64,000 nucleotides of DNA from [Actinomadura] parvosata subsp. kistnae (GCF_900323885.1 NZ_OOHJ01000022.1:620001-684000), one strand, 5' to 3'; counted from the first letter of the stretch, positions 52,018-61,105 are shown. Translations and numbers: made by a program. Notes: generated by a model not told the origin, from the sequence alone.

Positions 52018-53880
52018 TCAGCGGTAGGCGGTGGCCTGGAGGGTGTAGAGGTCGGCGTAGAGGCCGTTGAGGGCCATCAGGGTGTCGTGGTCGCCGTGTT
52101 CGGTGATGCGGCCGTGGTCGAGGACGTAGATGCGGTCGGCGTAGCGGACGCTGGCCAGGCGATGGGTGATGAGCAGGACGGTGCGGCCGTCGGCGTGGTG
52201 GCGGATGCGTTCGAACAGGGCGTGTTCGGCGCGGGCGTCGAGTGCGGCGGTGGGTTCGTCGCAGATGAGCAGGTCGGCGTCGCGGTGGAAGCCGCGGGCG
52301 ACGGCGATGCGCTGCCATTGGCCGCCGGACAGCTCGCATCCGTCCTTGAAGCGGCGATCCAGCAGGGTGCGGTAGCCGTGCGGGAGGGCGGTGATGACCT
52401 CGTCGGCGCCGGCGACGGCGGCGGCGCCGTGCAGGGCGGGTTCGCCCTTGTCGGTGCCCATGGTGATGTTGTAGCGGGCGGTCAGGGGCCAGCGGGTGTG
52501 GTCCTGGGCGATGACGGCGGTGCGCCGGCGCAGGGCGTCGGGGCTGACCTGGCGCAGGTCGGTGTCGTCCCAGTGGACGGTGCCGGTGTCGGGTTCGTAC
52601 AGGCCGGCGAGGATCTTGGCCAGAGTGGTCTTGCCGGAGCCGTTCTCGCCGACGAAGGCGATGACCTCGCCCTGTTTGATCTCGATGGACACCTCGCGCA
52701 GGGCGGGGGTGGCGGCGCCGGGGTAGGTGAAGGTGACCTCTGAGGCGGTGACGCGTTCGAAGCCCTCGGGGACGGGGGCCGGGCGCGGGACGGACAGGCG
52801 GCGTTCGGCCTCGGCGCAGAAGTCGAGGAAGTCGGTGAAGTAGAGGCCCTCCTCGTAGAGGTGGTTGGTGGCGTACATGAGGTTGCCGAGCGAGGTCTGG
52901 CCGGAGCGGATGGCGAGGACGGCGGTGCCCGCGACGGCGAGCGGGATGGCGGCCACGGCCAGCAGGACGCCGAGCGCGACGTAGACCAGCGCCGTGCCGA
53001 GGCCGCCCAGGGCCTCGCCCACGAGTTTGGCCACCGTCTGGCGCCGGGCGAGGCCGAGCATGACGTCCTGCTCGGCCCGGGCGACCGCGTCGTACATGCG
53101 GAGGAGGAAGCCGCGCATGGTGAAGGCCCGCACCTCGGCGGCGGGGCCGCGCTCGGCCAGGAGCTGACCGATGATCCACTTGCGGCGGCGGGCCGGGATG
53201 AGCGCGTACATGGTGGAGTAACGCATGCGGGCGCTGCGGACGGCGGCCCAGGCGTCGGGCAGGACGGCGAGGAGGAGGAGCGGCAGCAGGACGGGGTGCA
53301 GGACGCCGAGGACGCCCGCGGCGGCCACGATGCCGATGGCGGCGGTGACGACGTCGATGGCCGAGGCGACGACCGAGTCGGCCATGGCGACGCCGCGGCT
53401 GCTGGCACGTTCCATGGCGTCGTGGAAGTCGGGGTCGTCGTAGGCGACGAGCTCCACCTGGCTGGTCAGGCCGTAGAGGCGCTCCTCGGTGAGGCGGGCG
53501 ATCTGCGGGGTGAGGCGGGCCTGCGCCCAGCCCGCGCCGGACTGGGTCGCCGTGCGCAGCACGGCGGCGGCGCCGACGAGGGTGAGGGCGGGCAGGGCGG
53601 CCATGACGCGGCCGGGGGTGGGGCCCTCGCTGAACAGGGCGGTCAGGACGCCGGTGGTGGCCAGCAGGCCGAACGCGGTGAACACCCCTCCCAGGAGGTT
53701 GAGGACGACGGTGGCCAGGGTGTCGCGGGGGCTCGCCTGCCAGGCCATGCGCATGGCGTGGCCGACGAGGGAGGGCAGCCTCCTGGCGATGGTGAGGAAG
53801 CCGACCTCCGCCATCTTGTCGGTGTGGGCGTACCAGGTGGAGAAGGAGATCTCGCCGAGTTCGAGCGGCTCATTCTGCAT
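52018..53880 (-). CDS. ABC transporter, fused permease and ATPase (exporter type)
   Basis: A 620-residue half-transporter. The N-terminal ABC-transporter membrane domain (about 45-345, six helices) is followed by the nucleotide-binding domain (about 370-610). That domain has Walker A IAFVGENGSGKTTLAKILAG, Q-loop VIAQDHTRWPL, signature CELSGGQWQRIAVARGF, Walker B LLICDEPTAALD and H-loop LLITHRL. Similar proteins export peptides such as lantibiotics, but no precursor peptide or modifying enzyme is nearby. ATG at 53880 (MQNEPLELGEISFSTW) is chosen over an upstream frame extension to 53919. It is divergent from the snapalysin gene. Confidence 0.9.
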   Translation of the reverse strand: MQNEPLELGEISFSTWYAHTDKMAEVGFLTIARRLPSLVGHAMRMAWQASPRDTLATVVLNLLGGVFTAFGLLATTGVLTALFSEGPTPGRVMAALPALTLVGAAAVLRTATQSGAGWAQARLTPQIARLTEERLYGLTSQVELVAYDDPDFHDAMERASSRGVAMADSVVASAIDVVTAAIGIVAAAGVLGVLHPVLLPLLLLAVLPDAWAAVRSARMRYSTMYALIPARRRKWIIGQLLAERGPAAEVRAFTMRGFLLRMYDAVARAEQDVMLGLARRQTVAKLVGEALGGLGTALVYVALGVLLAVAAIPLAVAGTAVLAIRSGQTSLGNLMYATNHLYEEGLYFTDFLDFCAEAERRLSVPRPAPVPEGFERVTASEVTFTYPGAATPALREVSIEIKQGEVIAFVGENGSGKTTLAKILAGLYEPDTGTVHWDDTDLRQVSPDALRRRTAVIAQDHTRWPLTARYNITMGTDKGEPALHGAAAVAGADEVITALPHGYRTLLDRRFKDGCELSGGQWQRIAVARGFHRDADLLICDEPTAALDARAEHALFERIRHHADGRTVLLITHRLASVRYADRIYVLDHGRITEHGDHDTLMALNGLYADLYTLQATAYR

Positions 53881-53935
53881 GCACTGAGTGTGCACGTGAC
53901 CACCGACAGTTTCCGGCACCCCGGCAGAGCGGCCA

Positions 53936-53948
53936 TATCACCGTGATA
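53936..53948. promoter_or_regulatory. Palindrome between the exporter and snapalysin genes
   Basis: TATCACCGTGATA is a perfect 13-base inverted repeat in the divergent promoter region. It is a candidate operator for a dimeric repressor acting on one or both genes. Confidence 0.4.
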
Positions 53949-54024
53949 GGGGCAACTTGCTACGTCTCCCCGAGGAGGTGGTGCGCATACCGTCACAACA
54001 CCCCCAACTCCCGGAGGAGGCTCC

Positions 54025-54546
54025 GTGTCAAGACCGCTCCGCATCACGCTCTCCGCCGCCCTGAGCCTGGCGTTCCTGCTGGTCACCGCGCCCGCTCAGG
54101 CCACCGCCCTGGTCACGGTGCTCAGGTACGACGCCGGCCGCGCCGCCGAGTTCAGCGCGACCGTCGACCAGGCGGCCCAGGTCTGGAACGCCAACGTCGC
54201 CAACGTGCGGCTCATGCGCGGCACGCCCGCCCACTTCGTCGTGTACGCCGACAACGGCTGGCCCCGCGCCCTGCCCACCAGCCTGGGCCGCGGCACCGTC
54301 TGGATGGGCCGGCAGGCCGTGAACCAGGGCTACTACCCGCTGCGCATCGCCACCCACGAGATCGGCCACATCCTGGGGCTGCCGGATCGGCGCACCGGCC
54401 GCTGCTCCGACCTGATGTCGGGGTCGAGCGCGCCCACGAGCTGCACGAACGCGACGCCCAGCGCCGCCGAGCGGGCCGAGGTGGACCGGAACTTCGCCGG
54501 GGCGACGCCGCTGGTCGAGTTCGGGCGGCTGCACGAGGAGCGGTGA
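54025..54546 (+). CDS. Snapalysin family zinc metalloprotease
   Basis: A 173-residue secreted protease. The signal peptide is MSRPLRITLSAALSLAFLLVTAPAQA. The catalytic zinc motif THEIGHILGLPDRRTGRCSD fits HExxHxxGxxD (two His and an Asp as ligands), the snapalysin pattern, followed by the Met-turn SDLMSG. Two cysteines (CSDLMSGSSAPTSC) probably form the family disulfide. GTG at 54025 follows GGAGGAGG. The mature enzyme is among the smallest metalloproteases. The usual divergent LysR activator gene (snpR) is missing; an ABC exporter gene takes its place. Confidence 0.9.
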   Translation: MSRPLRITLSAALSLAFLLVTAPAQATALVTVLRYDAGRAAEFSATVDQAAQVWNANVANVRLMRGTPAHFVVYADNGWPRALPTSLGRGTVWMGRQAVNQGYYPLRIATHEIGHILGLPDRRTGRCSDLMSGSSAPTSCTNATPSAAERAEVDRNFAGATPLVEFGRLHEER

Positions 54547-54550
54547 GCCC

Positions 54551-54626
54551 TGAGGTGGTGAGTCCCCCCTGAGGTGGCGAGTCCCCCCTGAGGTGGTGAG
54601 TCCCCCCTGAGGTGGTGAGTCCCAAG
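54551..54626 (+). repeat. 19-base tandem repeat, four copies
   Basis: TGAGGTGGTGAGTCCCCCC is repeated at 54551, 54570 (one change), 54589 and 54608 (last copy diverges after 16 bases). It lies directly after the snapalysin stop in the 137-base spacer before the convergent GH3 gene. Confidence 0.9.
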
Positions 54627-54683
54627 GTGGAGGGCCGGTGGCGCGGGTGCCGCGCCACCGTCCCCTCAAGGCGCGCCCTGGGC

Positions 54684-57143
54684 TCAGGCGCACGTGTAGC
54701 CGGACGGCAGGGAAGTGTCACCGTTCGGGCGGGTGCCCTGGAAGCCGAACGACGTGCTCGCCCCCGCCCCCAGCGCCCCGTTGTGCGCGGCGTTCCGCAC
54801 GGTGACGGTCTGGCCGAAGGTGCTGAACGTGCCGTTCCAGCCGCCGCTGAGCGCGTGCCCCGGCGGCAGCGTGAAGGTGACGGTCCAGCCGGTGCGGGCC
54901 GCCGTCCCGGTGTTGGTGACGGTCACCTGGATGACGTACCCGTTGCCCCACTGGCTCTGTGTGGACGGCGTGGCCGTGCAGCCGCTGCCCGTGCCGCCGC
55001 CCGTGGTCGTCAGGGTGACGGTGCCGGAGCGGGCGGAGCGGTTGCCGGCCGCGTCGCGCGCGTACACGGCGAAGGTGTAGGACGTGTTCGCCGTCAGGCC
55101 GGTCAGTGCGGCCGAGGCGGTGGCGGAGGTGGCCGCCGTCGTCTCGGCCGAGCCCTGTAAGCGGACCACGTCGTAGCCGGTCACGCCCACGTCGTCGGTG
55201 GAGGCCGCCCAGGTGAGGGTGACCGAGGAGGAGGTGACGGCGGAGGCGACGGGGGTGCCGGGCGTGCTGGGCGGGCTGGTGTCGTCCCCGCCGGCCGGCT
55301 CGTACGTCAGGCCGAACCCCTGCGGGAACAGCGGCGTCTTGCCGTCACCCGCGTTGATCGGCTGCTGGGAGGCGCTGCTCATCCAGGTCATGGGCAGCTT
55401 GCCGGTCGGCTGCGCGGCCCCGAACAGGACGTCGGCGACGCCCTGCCCCTCGGTGCCCGGCAGCCAGGCGGCCACCAGCGCGTTCCAGCCGGGAAGCTGG
55501 GCGGCGATGTCGAGGGGGCGGCCGGAGACGAGCACCACGACGACCGGGACGCCGGAGGCGCGCAGGGTGTTGATGGTGTTCAGGTCGGTGCTGTCGAGGC
55601 CGAGGCCGCCGGGGCGGTCGCCCTGGGTCTCGGCGTACGGGGTCTCGCCGACGACGGCGATGGCGGCCCGGTAGGAGCCGTCGATGCCGCTGCCGTCGCG
55701 GCTGTAGGTGACGGTGGTGCCGGAGCCCACCGTGTTCCTGATGCCCTGGAGGATGGTGGTGCCGGTCGTGATGGCGCCGGAGGAGCCCTGCCAGGAGATC
55801 GTCCAGCCGCCGCTCTGGTTGCCGATGTCGTCGGCGCTCTTGCCGGCCACGAACAGCTTGCCGCCGCTCTTGGCGAGCGGCAGCAGGTTGCCCGCGTTCT
55901 TCAGCACGACCTGCGACTTCGCGACCGCCTCGCGGGCCAGCGCGCGGTGCGCCGCGCTGCCGACGGTGGAGGTGTACGACCGGTCCGTGCGCGGCTTCTC
56001 GAACAGCCCGAGCTCGAACTTCTTGGTCAGGACGCGGCGCACCGCGTCGTCCACGCGGGCCGTCGTGACCCGCCCGGCCTGCACCTCGGTACGCAGCAGG
56101 TCGATGAAGCGCCGCCACTCGACGGGCACCATGACCATGTCGATGCCGGCGTTCACGGCGGTGCGCACGTCCTGGGCGGAGGTGCCGGGCGAGCCGTCGA
56201 TCTGGTCGATGCCGTTCCAGTCGGAGACCACGAACCCGTCGAAGCCCAGCTCGCCCTTGAGCACCGTGCTGATGAGGTACTGGTGTCCGTGCAGCTTGGC
56301 GCCGTTCCAGCTGCTGAAGCTGATCATCACGGAGCCGACCCCGCGCTCGACGGCCTCCTTGAACGGCGGCAGGTGGATCGCCCGCAGCTCGGCCTCGGAC
56401 AGCTCGGTGTTGCCCTGGTCGGTGCCGCCGGTGGTGCCGCCGTCGCCGACGTAGTGCTTGGCGGTGGCCAGGACGGAGGCGGGGCCGTTCAGCGCGCTGC
56501 CCTGCATGCCGGTGATGATCGAGGCCATCGACGAGGGCAGGTCGGGGGTCTCGCCGAACGACTCGTACGTGCGGCCCCACCGGTCGTTGCGGGCCACGCA
56601 CAGGCAGGGCGCGAAGTTCCAGTCGATGCCGGTGCCGGACACCTCCTCGGCGACGGCCCGGCCGATCCGCTGGGCGAGGGCGGGGTCGCGGGTGGCGCCG
56701 AGGCCGATGTTGTGCGGGAAGATCGTGGCGCCGTAGACGTTGTTGTGCCCGTGGACGGCGTCGACGCCGTAGATCACGGGGATGCCGAGGGGCGTGGCCA
56801 GGGCGGCGTTCTGGTACCTGTCGTACATGTCCGCCCAGCCTGTCGCCGTGTTCTGCGACGGCGCGGACCCGCCGCCCGACAGCACCGAGCCGAGCCGGTA
56901 CGTGGTGACGTCGGACTCGCTGACCGACCCGCGCTCGGCCTGCGTCATCTGGCCGAGCTTCTCATCCAGCGACATCCGGGACAGGAGATCGGAGACGCGC
57001 GTGGCGACGGGGAGGGCCGGGTCCTGATACGGGAAGGCGGCGGCCTGGGCCGCCACGGTGGTGCCGGGTGCCGCGGTGAGGGCCGCGGCGGCGAGCATCA
57101 GCGCGGCGGCCCTGCTCGTCCATCTTCTGCTCGGGTTGCTCAT
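54684..57143 (-). CDS. Secreted GH3 beta-glucosidase/exoglucanase with FN3 and CBM2 modules
   Basis: An 819-residue modular enzyme. The signal peptide runs to TTVAAQAAA. The GH3 catalytic part (about 40-620) has GIDWNFAPCLCVARNDRWGR, KHYVGDGGT and the nucleophile Asp308 in GFDGFVVSDWNGIDQ. A fibronectin type III domain (about 632-715) opens with PGTPVASAVTSSSVTLTWAA. A family 2 carbohydrate-binding module (about 720-819) begins GCTATPSTQSQWGNGYVIQV and ends with GYTCA, with the typical cysteines at both ends and exposed Trp. It would bind cellulose/xylan and remove glucose from beta-glucans outside the cell. A perfect CebR-type box lies upstream, indicating cellobiose-type induction. Confidence 0.93.
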   Translation of the reverse strand: MSNPSRRWTSRAAALMLAAAALTAAPGTTVAAQAAAFPYQDPALPVATRVSDLLSRMSLDEKLGQMTQAERGSVSESDVTTYRLGSVLSGGGSAPSQNTATGWADMYDRYQNAALATPLGIPVIYGVDAVHGHNNVYGATIFPHNIGLGATRDPALAQRIGRAVAEEVSGTGIDWNFAPCLCVARNDRWGRTYESFGETPDLPSSMASIITGMQGSALNGPASVLATAKHYVGDGGTTGGTDQGNTELSEAELRAIHLPPFKEAVERGVGSVMISFSSWNGAKLHGHQYLISTVLKGELGFDGFVVSDWNGIDQIDGSPGTSAQDVRTAVNAGIDMVMVPVEWRRFIDLLRTEVQAGRVTTARVDDAVRRVLTKKFELGLFEKPRTDRSYTSTVGSAAHRALAREAVAKSQVVLKNAGNLLPLAKSGGKLFVAGKSADDIGNQSGGWTISWQGSSGAITTGTTILQGIRNTVGSGTTVTYSRDGSGIDGSYRAAIAVVGETPYAETQGDRPGGLGLDSTDLNTINTLRASGVPVVVVLVSGRPLDIAAQLPGWNALVAAWLPGTEGQGVADVLFGAAQPTGKLPMTWMSSASQQPINAGDGKTPLFPQGFGLTYEPAGGDDTSPPSTPGTPVASAVTSSSVTLTWAASTDDVGVTGYDVVRLQGSAETTAATSATASAALTGLTANTSYTFAVYARDAAGNRSARSGTVTLTTTGGGTGSGCTATPSTQSQWGNGYVIQVTVTNTGTAARTGWTVTFTLPPGHALSGGWNGTFSTFGQTVTVRNAAHNGALGAGASTSFGFQGTRPNGDTSLPSGYTCA

Positions 57144-57178
57144 TGGCACGCTGCTCCGCGCTCGGCTCGACGGGGTGA

Positions 57179-57196
57179 TTTGGGAGCGCTCCCAAA
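57179..57196 (-). promoter_or_regulatory. CebR-type operator before the GH3-CBM2 gene
   Basis: TTTGGGAGCGCTCCCAAA is a perfect 18-base palindrome that contains the exact published CebR consensus TGGGAGCGCTCCCA of streptomycete cellulase genes. It is 36 bases upstream of the GH3 start codon. Confidence 0.8.
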
Positions 57197-57290
57197 CGCA
57201 CTGTAGGTGACAACTGCCGAGTTTCCCGGTGACGCGGCCGCCGCCACCCCCGCATTCCCCGGGCACCAGGGAAAACGGGGCCCGATCGGG

Positions 57291-57301
57291 TGAAAGTTTC
57301 A
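57291..57301. promoter_or_regulatory. TGAAAGTTTCA palindrome between the GH3-CBM2 and PL1 genes
   Basis: A perfect 11-base odd-centre palindrome of the GAAA(C/G)TTTC class, also found at the xylo-oligosaccharide operon (30745, 30900). It lies in the divergent control region and could act on either gene. Confidence 0.5.
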
Positions 57302-57344
57302 TCGCCGCTTTACCGCCTGTGAGGACCTGCCGATAATGCGAGCA

Positions 57345-57358
57345 GGAAAGCGCTTTCC
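57345..57358 (+). promoter_or_regulatory. GGAAAGCGCTTTCC palindrome before the pectate lyase gene
   Basis: A perfect 14-base palindrome, 40 bases before the PL1 start codon. Its AAGCGCTT core is shared with 19033-19040. It is a typical LacI-family operator shape with central CG. Confidence 0.55.
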
Positions 57359-57397
57359 GATCGACCGACACCTACCGGAGACCATGCGGAGAGCACC

Positions 57398-58393
57398 ATG
57401 TCCTTCACCGCGTCACGCCCCTCGCTCTGGGTCGCCGTCCTCGCGGCCGCCCTCCTCCTGCAACCGGCCGGGGCGCAGGCCCGGGCGGTGGCCGACGCCC
57501 CCACCGGGTTCGCCGCCGTCAACGCGCTCGGCCAGAACGGCACCACCGGCGGCGCCGGCGGCAGGACCGTGACCGCGACCGACGCCGAGCAGTTCCTGGA
57601 CTACATCGACAGCCTCGAACCCCTCACCATCCGGGTGTCGGGCACGATCGAGATCGAGAGCAAGCAGGGCGTACGCCCCAACAAGACGATCGTCGGCGTC
57701 GGCACCACCGGCCACATCACCGGCGGCGGCCTCGACTTCTACCGGTCGTACAACGTGATCGTGCGCAACCTCCGCTTCACCGACGCGGAGGACGACGCGA
57801 TCAACATCGGCCAGAACTCCCACCACATCTGGATCGACCACAACACCTTCTCCGGCGCCGTGGACGGATCGGTCGACATCGTCCGGGGCGCCGACTACGT
57901 CACCGTCTCCTGGAACCACTTCGACCACTCCGACAAGTCGATGCTGATCAGCCACTCCGACGGCGCCGCCGGCACCGACGTCGGCCACCTCAAGGTGAGC
58001 ATCCACCACAACTTCTTCGACCACAGCAGGCAGCGGCACCCGCGCATCCGCTTCGGCGAGCCGGTGCACGTCTACAACAACTACTTCCTGGGCAACGAGT
58101 TGTACGGGGTGGCCTCGACCGAGAACGCCGGCGCCGTCGTCGAGGGCAACTACTTCGAGAACGTGCCGCACCCGCTCTACTCGGCCAGTGGGTACGGCGA
58201 CAGCGGCCCCGGCCGGGCCGTGCAGCGCGACAACATCTTCGTGGGCTCGGGAGCGCCCGAGGTGGCGGGCACCGTGGTCGAGCCGCGCACGTACTACTCC
58301 TACACCCTCGACCCGCCGCAGACGGTCCCGGCGGCGGTCCGGGCGGGCGCCGGTTACGGGAAGATCACGCCGACGGCGCTGATAGGGGCATGA
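57398..58393 (+). CDS. Secreted pectate lyase, polysaccharide lyase family 1
   Basis: A 331-residue exported parallel beta-helix enzyme. The signal peptide is WVAVLAAALLLQPAGAQARA. PL1 landmarks are NVIVRNLRFTDAEDDAINIG, HHIWIDHNTFSGAVDGSVDI (Ca2+-binding Asp cluster) and HHNFFDHSRQRHPRIRFGEP, with the catalytic Arg in RHPRIRFG. It cleaves polygalacturonate by beta-elimination and needs calcium. ATG at 57398 follows CGGAGAG. It is divergent from the GH3-CBM2 gene, and both may be induced by plant cell-wall sugars. Confidence 0.93.
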   Translation: MSFTASRPSLWVAVLAAALLLQPAGAQARAVADAPTGFAAVNALGQNGTTGGAGGRTVTATDAEQFLDYIDSLEPLTIRVSGTIEIESKQGVRPNKTIVGVGTTGHITGGGLDFYRSYNVIVRNLRFTDAEDDAINIGQNSHHIWIDHNTFSGAVDGSVDIVRGADYVTVSWNHFDHSDKSMLISHSDGAAGTDVGHLKVSIHHNFFDHSRQRHPRIRFGEPVHVYNNYFLGNELYGVASTENAGAVVEGNYFENVPHPLYSASGYGDSGPGRAVQRDNIFVGSGAPEVAGTVVEPRTYYSYTLDPPQTVPAAVRAGAGYGKITPTALIGA

Positions 58394-58507
58394 AACCGTC
58401 ATCAGTCGATCAACACCACTGAAGTCGTCCCGGTCCACCGCAAGTGCGCCCGATAACGTGCCCGATGTCCGCAAGCAGCGGCAACACGACCGGCCTCGGG
58501 GGAGCTC

Positions 58508-61060
58508 ATGTCGGGTGGATGGACACGGCGCGCCCTCCTGCGCGCGGCCGGCGGGGCGGCACTGGGCACCGGGCTCGCCACCGGGATGCCTCCCGGCCCG
58601 GCCGAGGCGGCCGCGCGGCCCGCGGACCTGCGGGCCCGGTGGCGGGCCCTGCTGCTCGGCGAGGGCTTCGACCGCGGCGCGGAGCCGTACCGGAGCGGGC
58701 TGGCGGAGCTCGGCCGGGCGGCGTCCCGGCACGGGGAGTCGATGCGCCCGCGACCGGGTGCGCTCTGGCGCGGCCTGCCCTACGCGGGCCCGCCCGCGAT
58801 CGGGATCGCCCAGCGGCACGGCCTCGCCTCCATGGCGCCGGCCGCGATCGGGATCAGGCACCACGAACTCGCCTACGCCGGCCCTGCGGGGATCGGGATC
58901 ACCCAGCAGCACGACCTCGTCCAAGCGGGCGCGCCCGCCGACCTGGGCGCGTTGTCGGGCAACCTGCACGAGAGCTTCACCCGGCTGAGGGTGATGGCCG
59001 AGGCGTACGCGCAGCCCGGCACCGGCGTGACCGGCGACGCCGCGCTGGGCCGGGCCGTGCTGGCGGGCCTGGACCACCTGCTGGCCGACGTCTACCGCCC
59101 CGGCACCACCCCGTACGGCAACTGGTGGCACTGGCAGATCGGCGGCCCGCAGGCGCTGCTGGACACGGCCCTGCTCATGTCGAGCCAGACGAGCGGCCGC
59201 AGGGCGGCGGCGTGCTGCGCGGCGGTGGACGCGTTCGTGCCGGGCTCGGCGGTGGGCAGCTACACGGGCAGCAGCACGGGCGCCAACCGGGTGGACCTGT
59301 GCCGGGTGCTGGCGCTGCGCGGCGTCCTCGGCGGCGACGGCGCGCGCATCCAGCTCGCCAGGGACGCGCTGACCCCCGTGTTCGTCCCGGTCACCGAGGG
59401 CGACGGCTTCTACGCCGACGGCTCCTTCATCCAGCACCGCTACGTCCCCTACATCGGCGGTTACGGCACGGCGCTGTTCAGCGGCGTCGCGATGCTGGGC
59501 GCGCTGCTGCGCGGCACCGCCTGGGACCTGGACGGACCCGAGCTGAGGGCGTTCCTGGGGACGGTGGACGAGGCGGTCGCGCCGTTCGTCTACAACGGGC
59601 TGCTCATGGACAACGTGGCCGGGCGCGGCATCAGCCGGGCCGGCCAGAGCGACCACACGCGGGCGCAGGGCATGCTCGCCTCGATCGCGCTGCTGGCGGA
59701 GGTGGCCGGGGGCGAGCGCGGGGAGCGCTGGCGGGCCATGGTGAAGGGCTGGCTGGAGCGGGGACGGCCGGTGGCCGCGAACCGGTCGCTGGGCGTCGCC
59801 CGTACGGCGAGGCTCCTGGCCGTGTCCGGCGGGAAGGGGCAGGCGGCGGCCGAGCCGGTGGGGCACCGGCTGTTCCCCAGCATGGATCGCGCGGTGCACC
59901 GGCGGCCCGGCTGGGCGGCCTCGGTGAGCATGGCGTCGCGGCGGGTGGCGCACTACGAGTACGGCAACGGCGAGAACGCGCGGGGCTGGCACACGGGCGC
60001 CGGCTGGCTGTCGTGGTGGGGCGACGGGTTCGGGGCCGACCAGTACGCGGACGCGTTCTGGGCGACGGCGGACCCGTACCGGCTGCCGGGGATCACCGTG
60101 TCGGCGCGGCGGCTGGCCGACGGCGAGGGCGGCGCGTGGGGGCTGCCGCGTCCGGACGCCGCCTGGGTGGGCGGGACGACGGACGGGGAGTTCGCCGCGG
60201 TGGGGCAGGACCTGCGGGGGCTGGGCGGCACGCTGACGGCCAGGAAGGCGTGGTTCTTCCTGGACGACTGCGTGGTGTGCCTCGGGGCCGGCATCACGTG
60301 CGCGGACGGGGCGCCGGTGGAGACCGTGGTGGACAACCGCAATCTGGGGGCGCGCGGCGAGGCCGCCGTCCGGGTGAACGGCGAGCGCTGGAACACTGAG
60401 GCGGCGAAGGCCGGCGGCCACGGGTGGGCGGGCGCCGCGCGGGGACGGCGGGCCGGGGTCACCTGGATGCACGTGCCCGGCCACGCCGGCTACGTCTTCC
60501 CCTCCCCCGCGGACGTGCACCTCCTGCTGGAGGCGCGGACCGGCTCCTGGCGGGACGTGAACGCCGGCGGCTCCCCCGACCCGATCACCCGCCGCTACCT
60601 GACGATGTGGCTGGACCACGGCCGCGACCCGGCCGGCGCGGCCTACGCGTACGTGCTCATGCCCGGCGCCACCGCGCAGGCGACCCGCGCCAGGGCGGCA
60701 GCAGGGGGCCGGCTGCGGATCCTGGCCAACGACCGGGACGCGCAGGCGATCAGGGTGCCGGAGCTGGGCCTGACGGCGGCGAACCTGTGGGCGCCGGCCC
60801 GCGTGGGCCGGATCGCGGCCAGCGCTCCGGTGTCCGTGCTCGTCCGCGAGCGCGCCGACGGCACCGCGCAGCTCTGCGTCTCGGACCCGCCGCGCGGCGC
60901 CGCCGCGCTCGCGCTCACCTGGGACCGCCCGGTACGCGAGGTGCTGTCGGCCCCACCGTCGGTCCGGGCGGCCGGCACGGGCGACTCGTTGCGCCTGACC
61001 TTCGGCGACCTGCGCGGCACGGCGGGCGCCACCCAGAAGATCACGGTCTCCCTGGCGTGA
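58508..61060 (+). CDS. Secreted polysaccharide lyase family 8 (hyaluronate/chondroitin/xanthan lyase type)
   Basis: An 850-residue exported lyase with a twin-arginine signal (WTRRALLRAAGGAALGTGLA). The alpha-toroid domain carries the catalytic set: Asn205 in YGNWWHWQIGGPQ, His310 in DGSFIQHRYVPYIGGYG with the Tyr nine residues on, and the Arg/Glu in a later helix. The beta-sandwich domains follow (about 430-850, with FPSMDRAVHRRPGW and GENARGWHTGAGWLSWWGDG). Acts by beta-elimination on a uronic-acid polymer. Unusual is a threefold repeat of 15-16 residues (PAIGIAQRHGLAS, AAIGIRHHELAYA, AGIGITQQHDLVQ) at about 97-142. ATG 58508 after GGGGGAGCTC. Confidence 0.92.
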   Translation: MSGGWTRRALLRAAGGAALGTGLATGMPPGPAEAAARPADLRARWRALLLGEGFDRGAEPYRSGLAELGRAASRHGESMRPRPGALWRGLPYAGPPAIGIAQRHGLASMAPAAIGIRHHELAYAGPAGIGITQQHDLVQAGAPADLGALSGNLHESFTRLRVMAEAYAQPGTGVTGDAALGRAVLAGLDHLLADVYRPGTTPYGNWWHWQIGGPQALLDTALLMSSQTSGRRAAACCAAVDAFVPGSAVGSYTGSSTGANRVDLCRVLALRGVLGGDGARIQLARDALTPVFVPVTEGDGFYADGSFIQHRYVPYIGGYGTALFSGVAMLGALLRGTAWDLDGPELRAFLGTVDEAVAPFVYNGLLMDNVAGRGISRAGQSDHTRAQGMLASIALLAEVAGGERGERWRAMVKGWLERGRPVAANRSLGVARTARLLAVSGGKGQAAAEPVGHRLFPSMDRAVHRRPGWAASVSMASRRVAHYEYGNGENARGWHTGAGWLSWWGDGFGADQYADAFWATADPYRLPGITVSARRLADGEGGAWGLPRPDAAWVGGTTDGEFAAVGQDLRGLGGTLTARKAWFFLDDCVVCLGAGITCADGAPVETVVDNRNLGARGEAAVRVNGERWNTEAAKAGGHGWAGAARGRRAGVTWMHVPGHAGYVFPSPADVHLLLEARTGSWRDVNAGGSPDPITRRYLTMWLDHGRDPAGAAYAYVLMPGATAQATRARAAAGGRLRILANDRDAQAIRVPELGLTAANLWAPARVGRIAASAPVSVLVRERADGTAQLCVSDPPRGAAALALTWDRPVREVLSAPPSVRAAGTGDSLRLTFGDLRGTAGATQKITVSLA
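58786..58935 (+). repeat. Threefold 45-48 base repeat inside the PL8 gene
   Basis: GATCGGGATC occurs at 58798, 58846 and 58891, in frame, each within a unit coding (P/A)-(A/A/G)-I-G-I-x-x-x-H-x-L. The periods of 48 and 45 bases keep the reading frame. I do not know this insert from other PL8 enzymes. Confidence 0.75.
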
Positions 61061-61105
61061 CACCCGCGGGCCCGCCATCACCCGGGGCCGACGCCAGCCG
61101 GCGTT

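Noticed and set aside
52018..53880. Lantibiotic biosynthesis cluster around the ABC exporter
   Set aside because: No precursor peptide, LanM/LanB/LanC-like or protease-modifying gene is adjacent.
54025..54546. Search for a LysR-type snpR activator next to the snapalysin gene
   Set aside because: The divergent neighbour is clearly an ABC exporter with Walker A, signature and Walker B motifs. No LysR helix-turn-helix is present.
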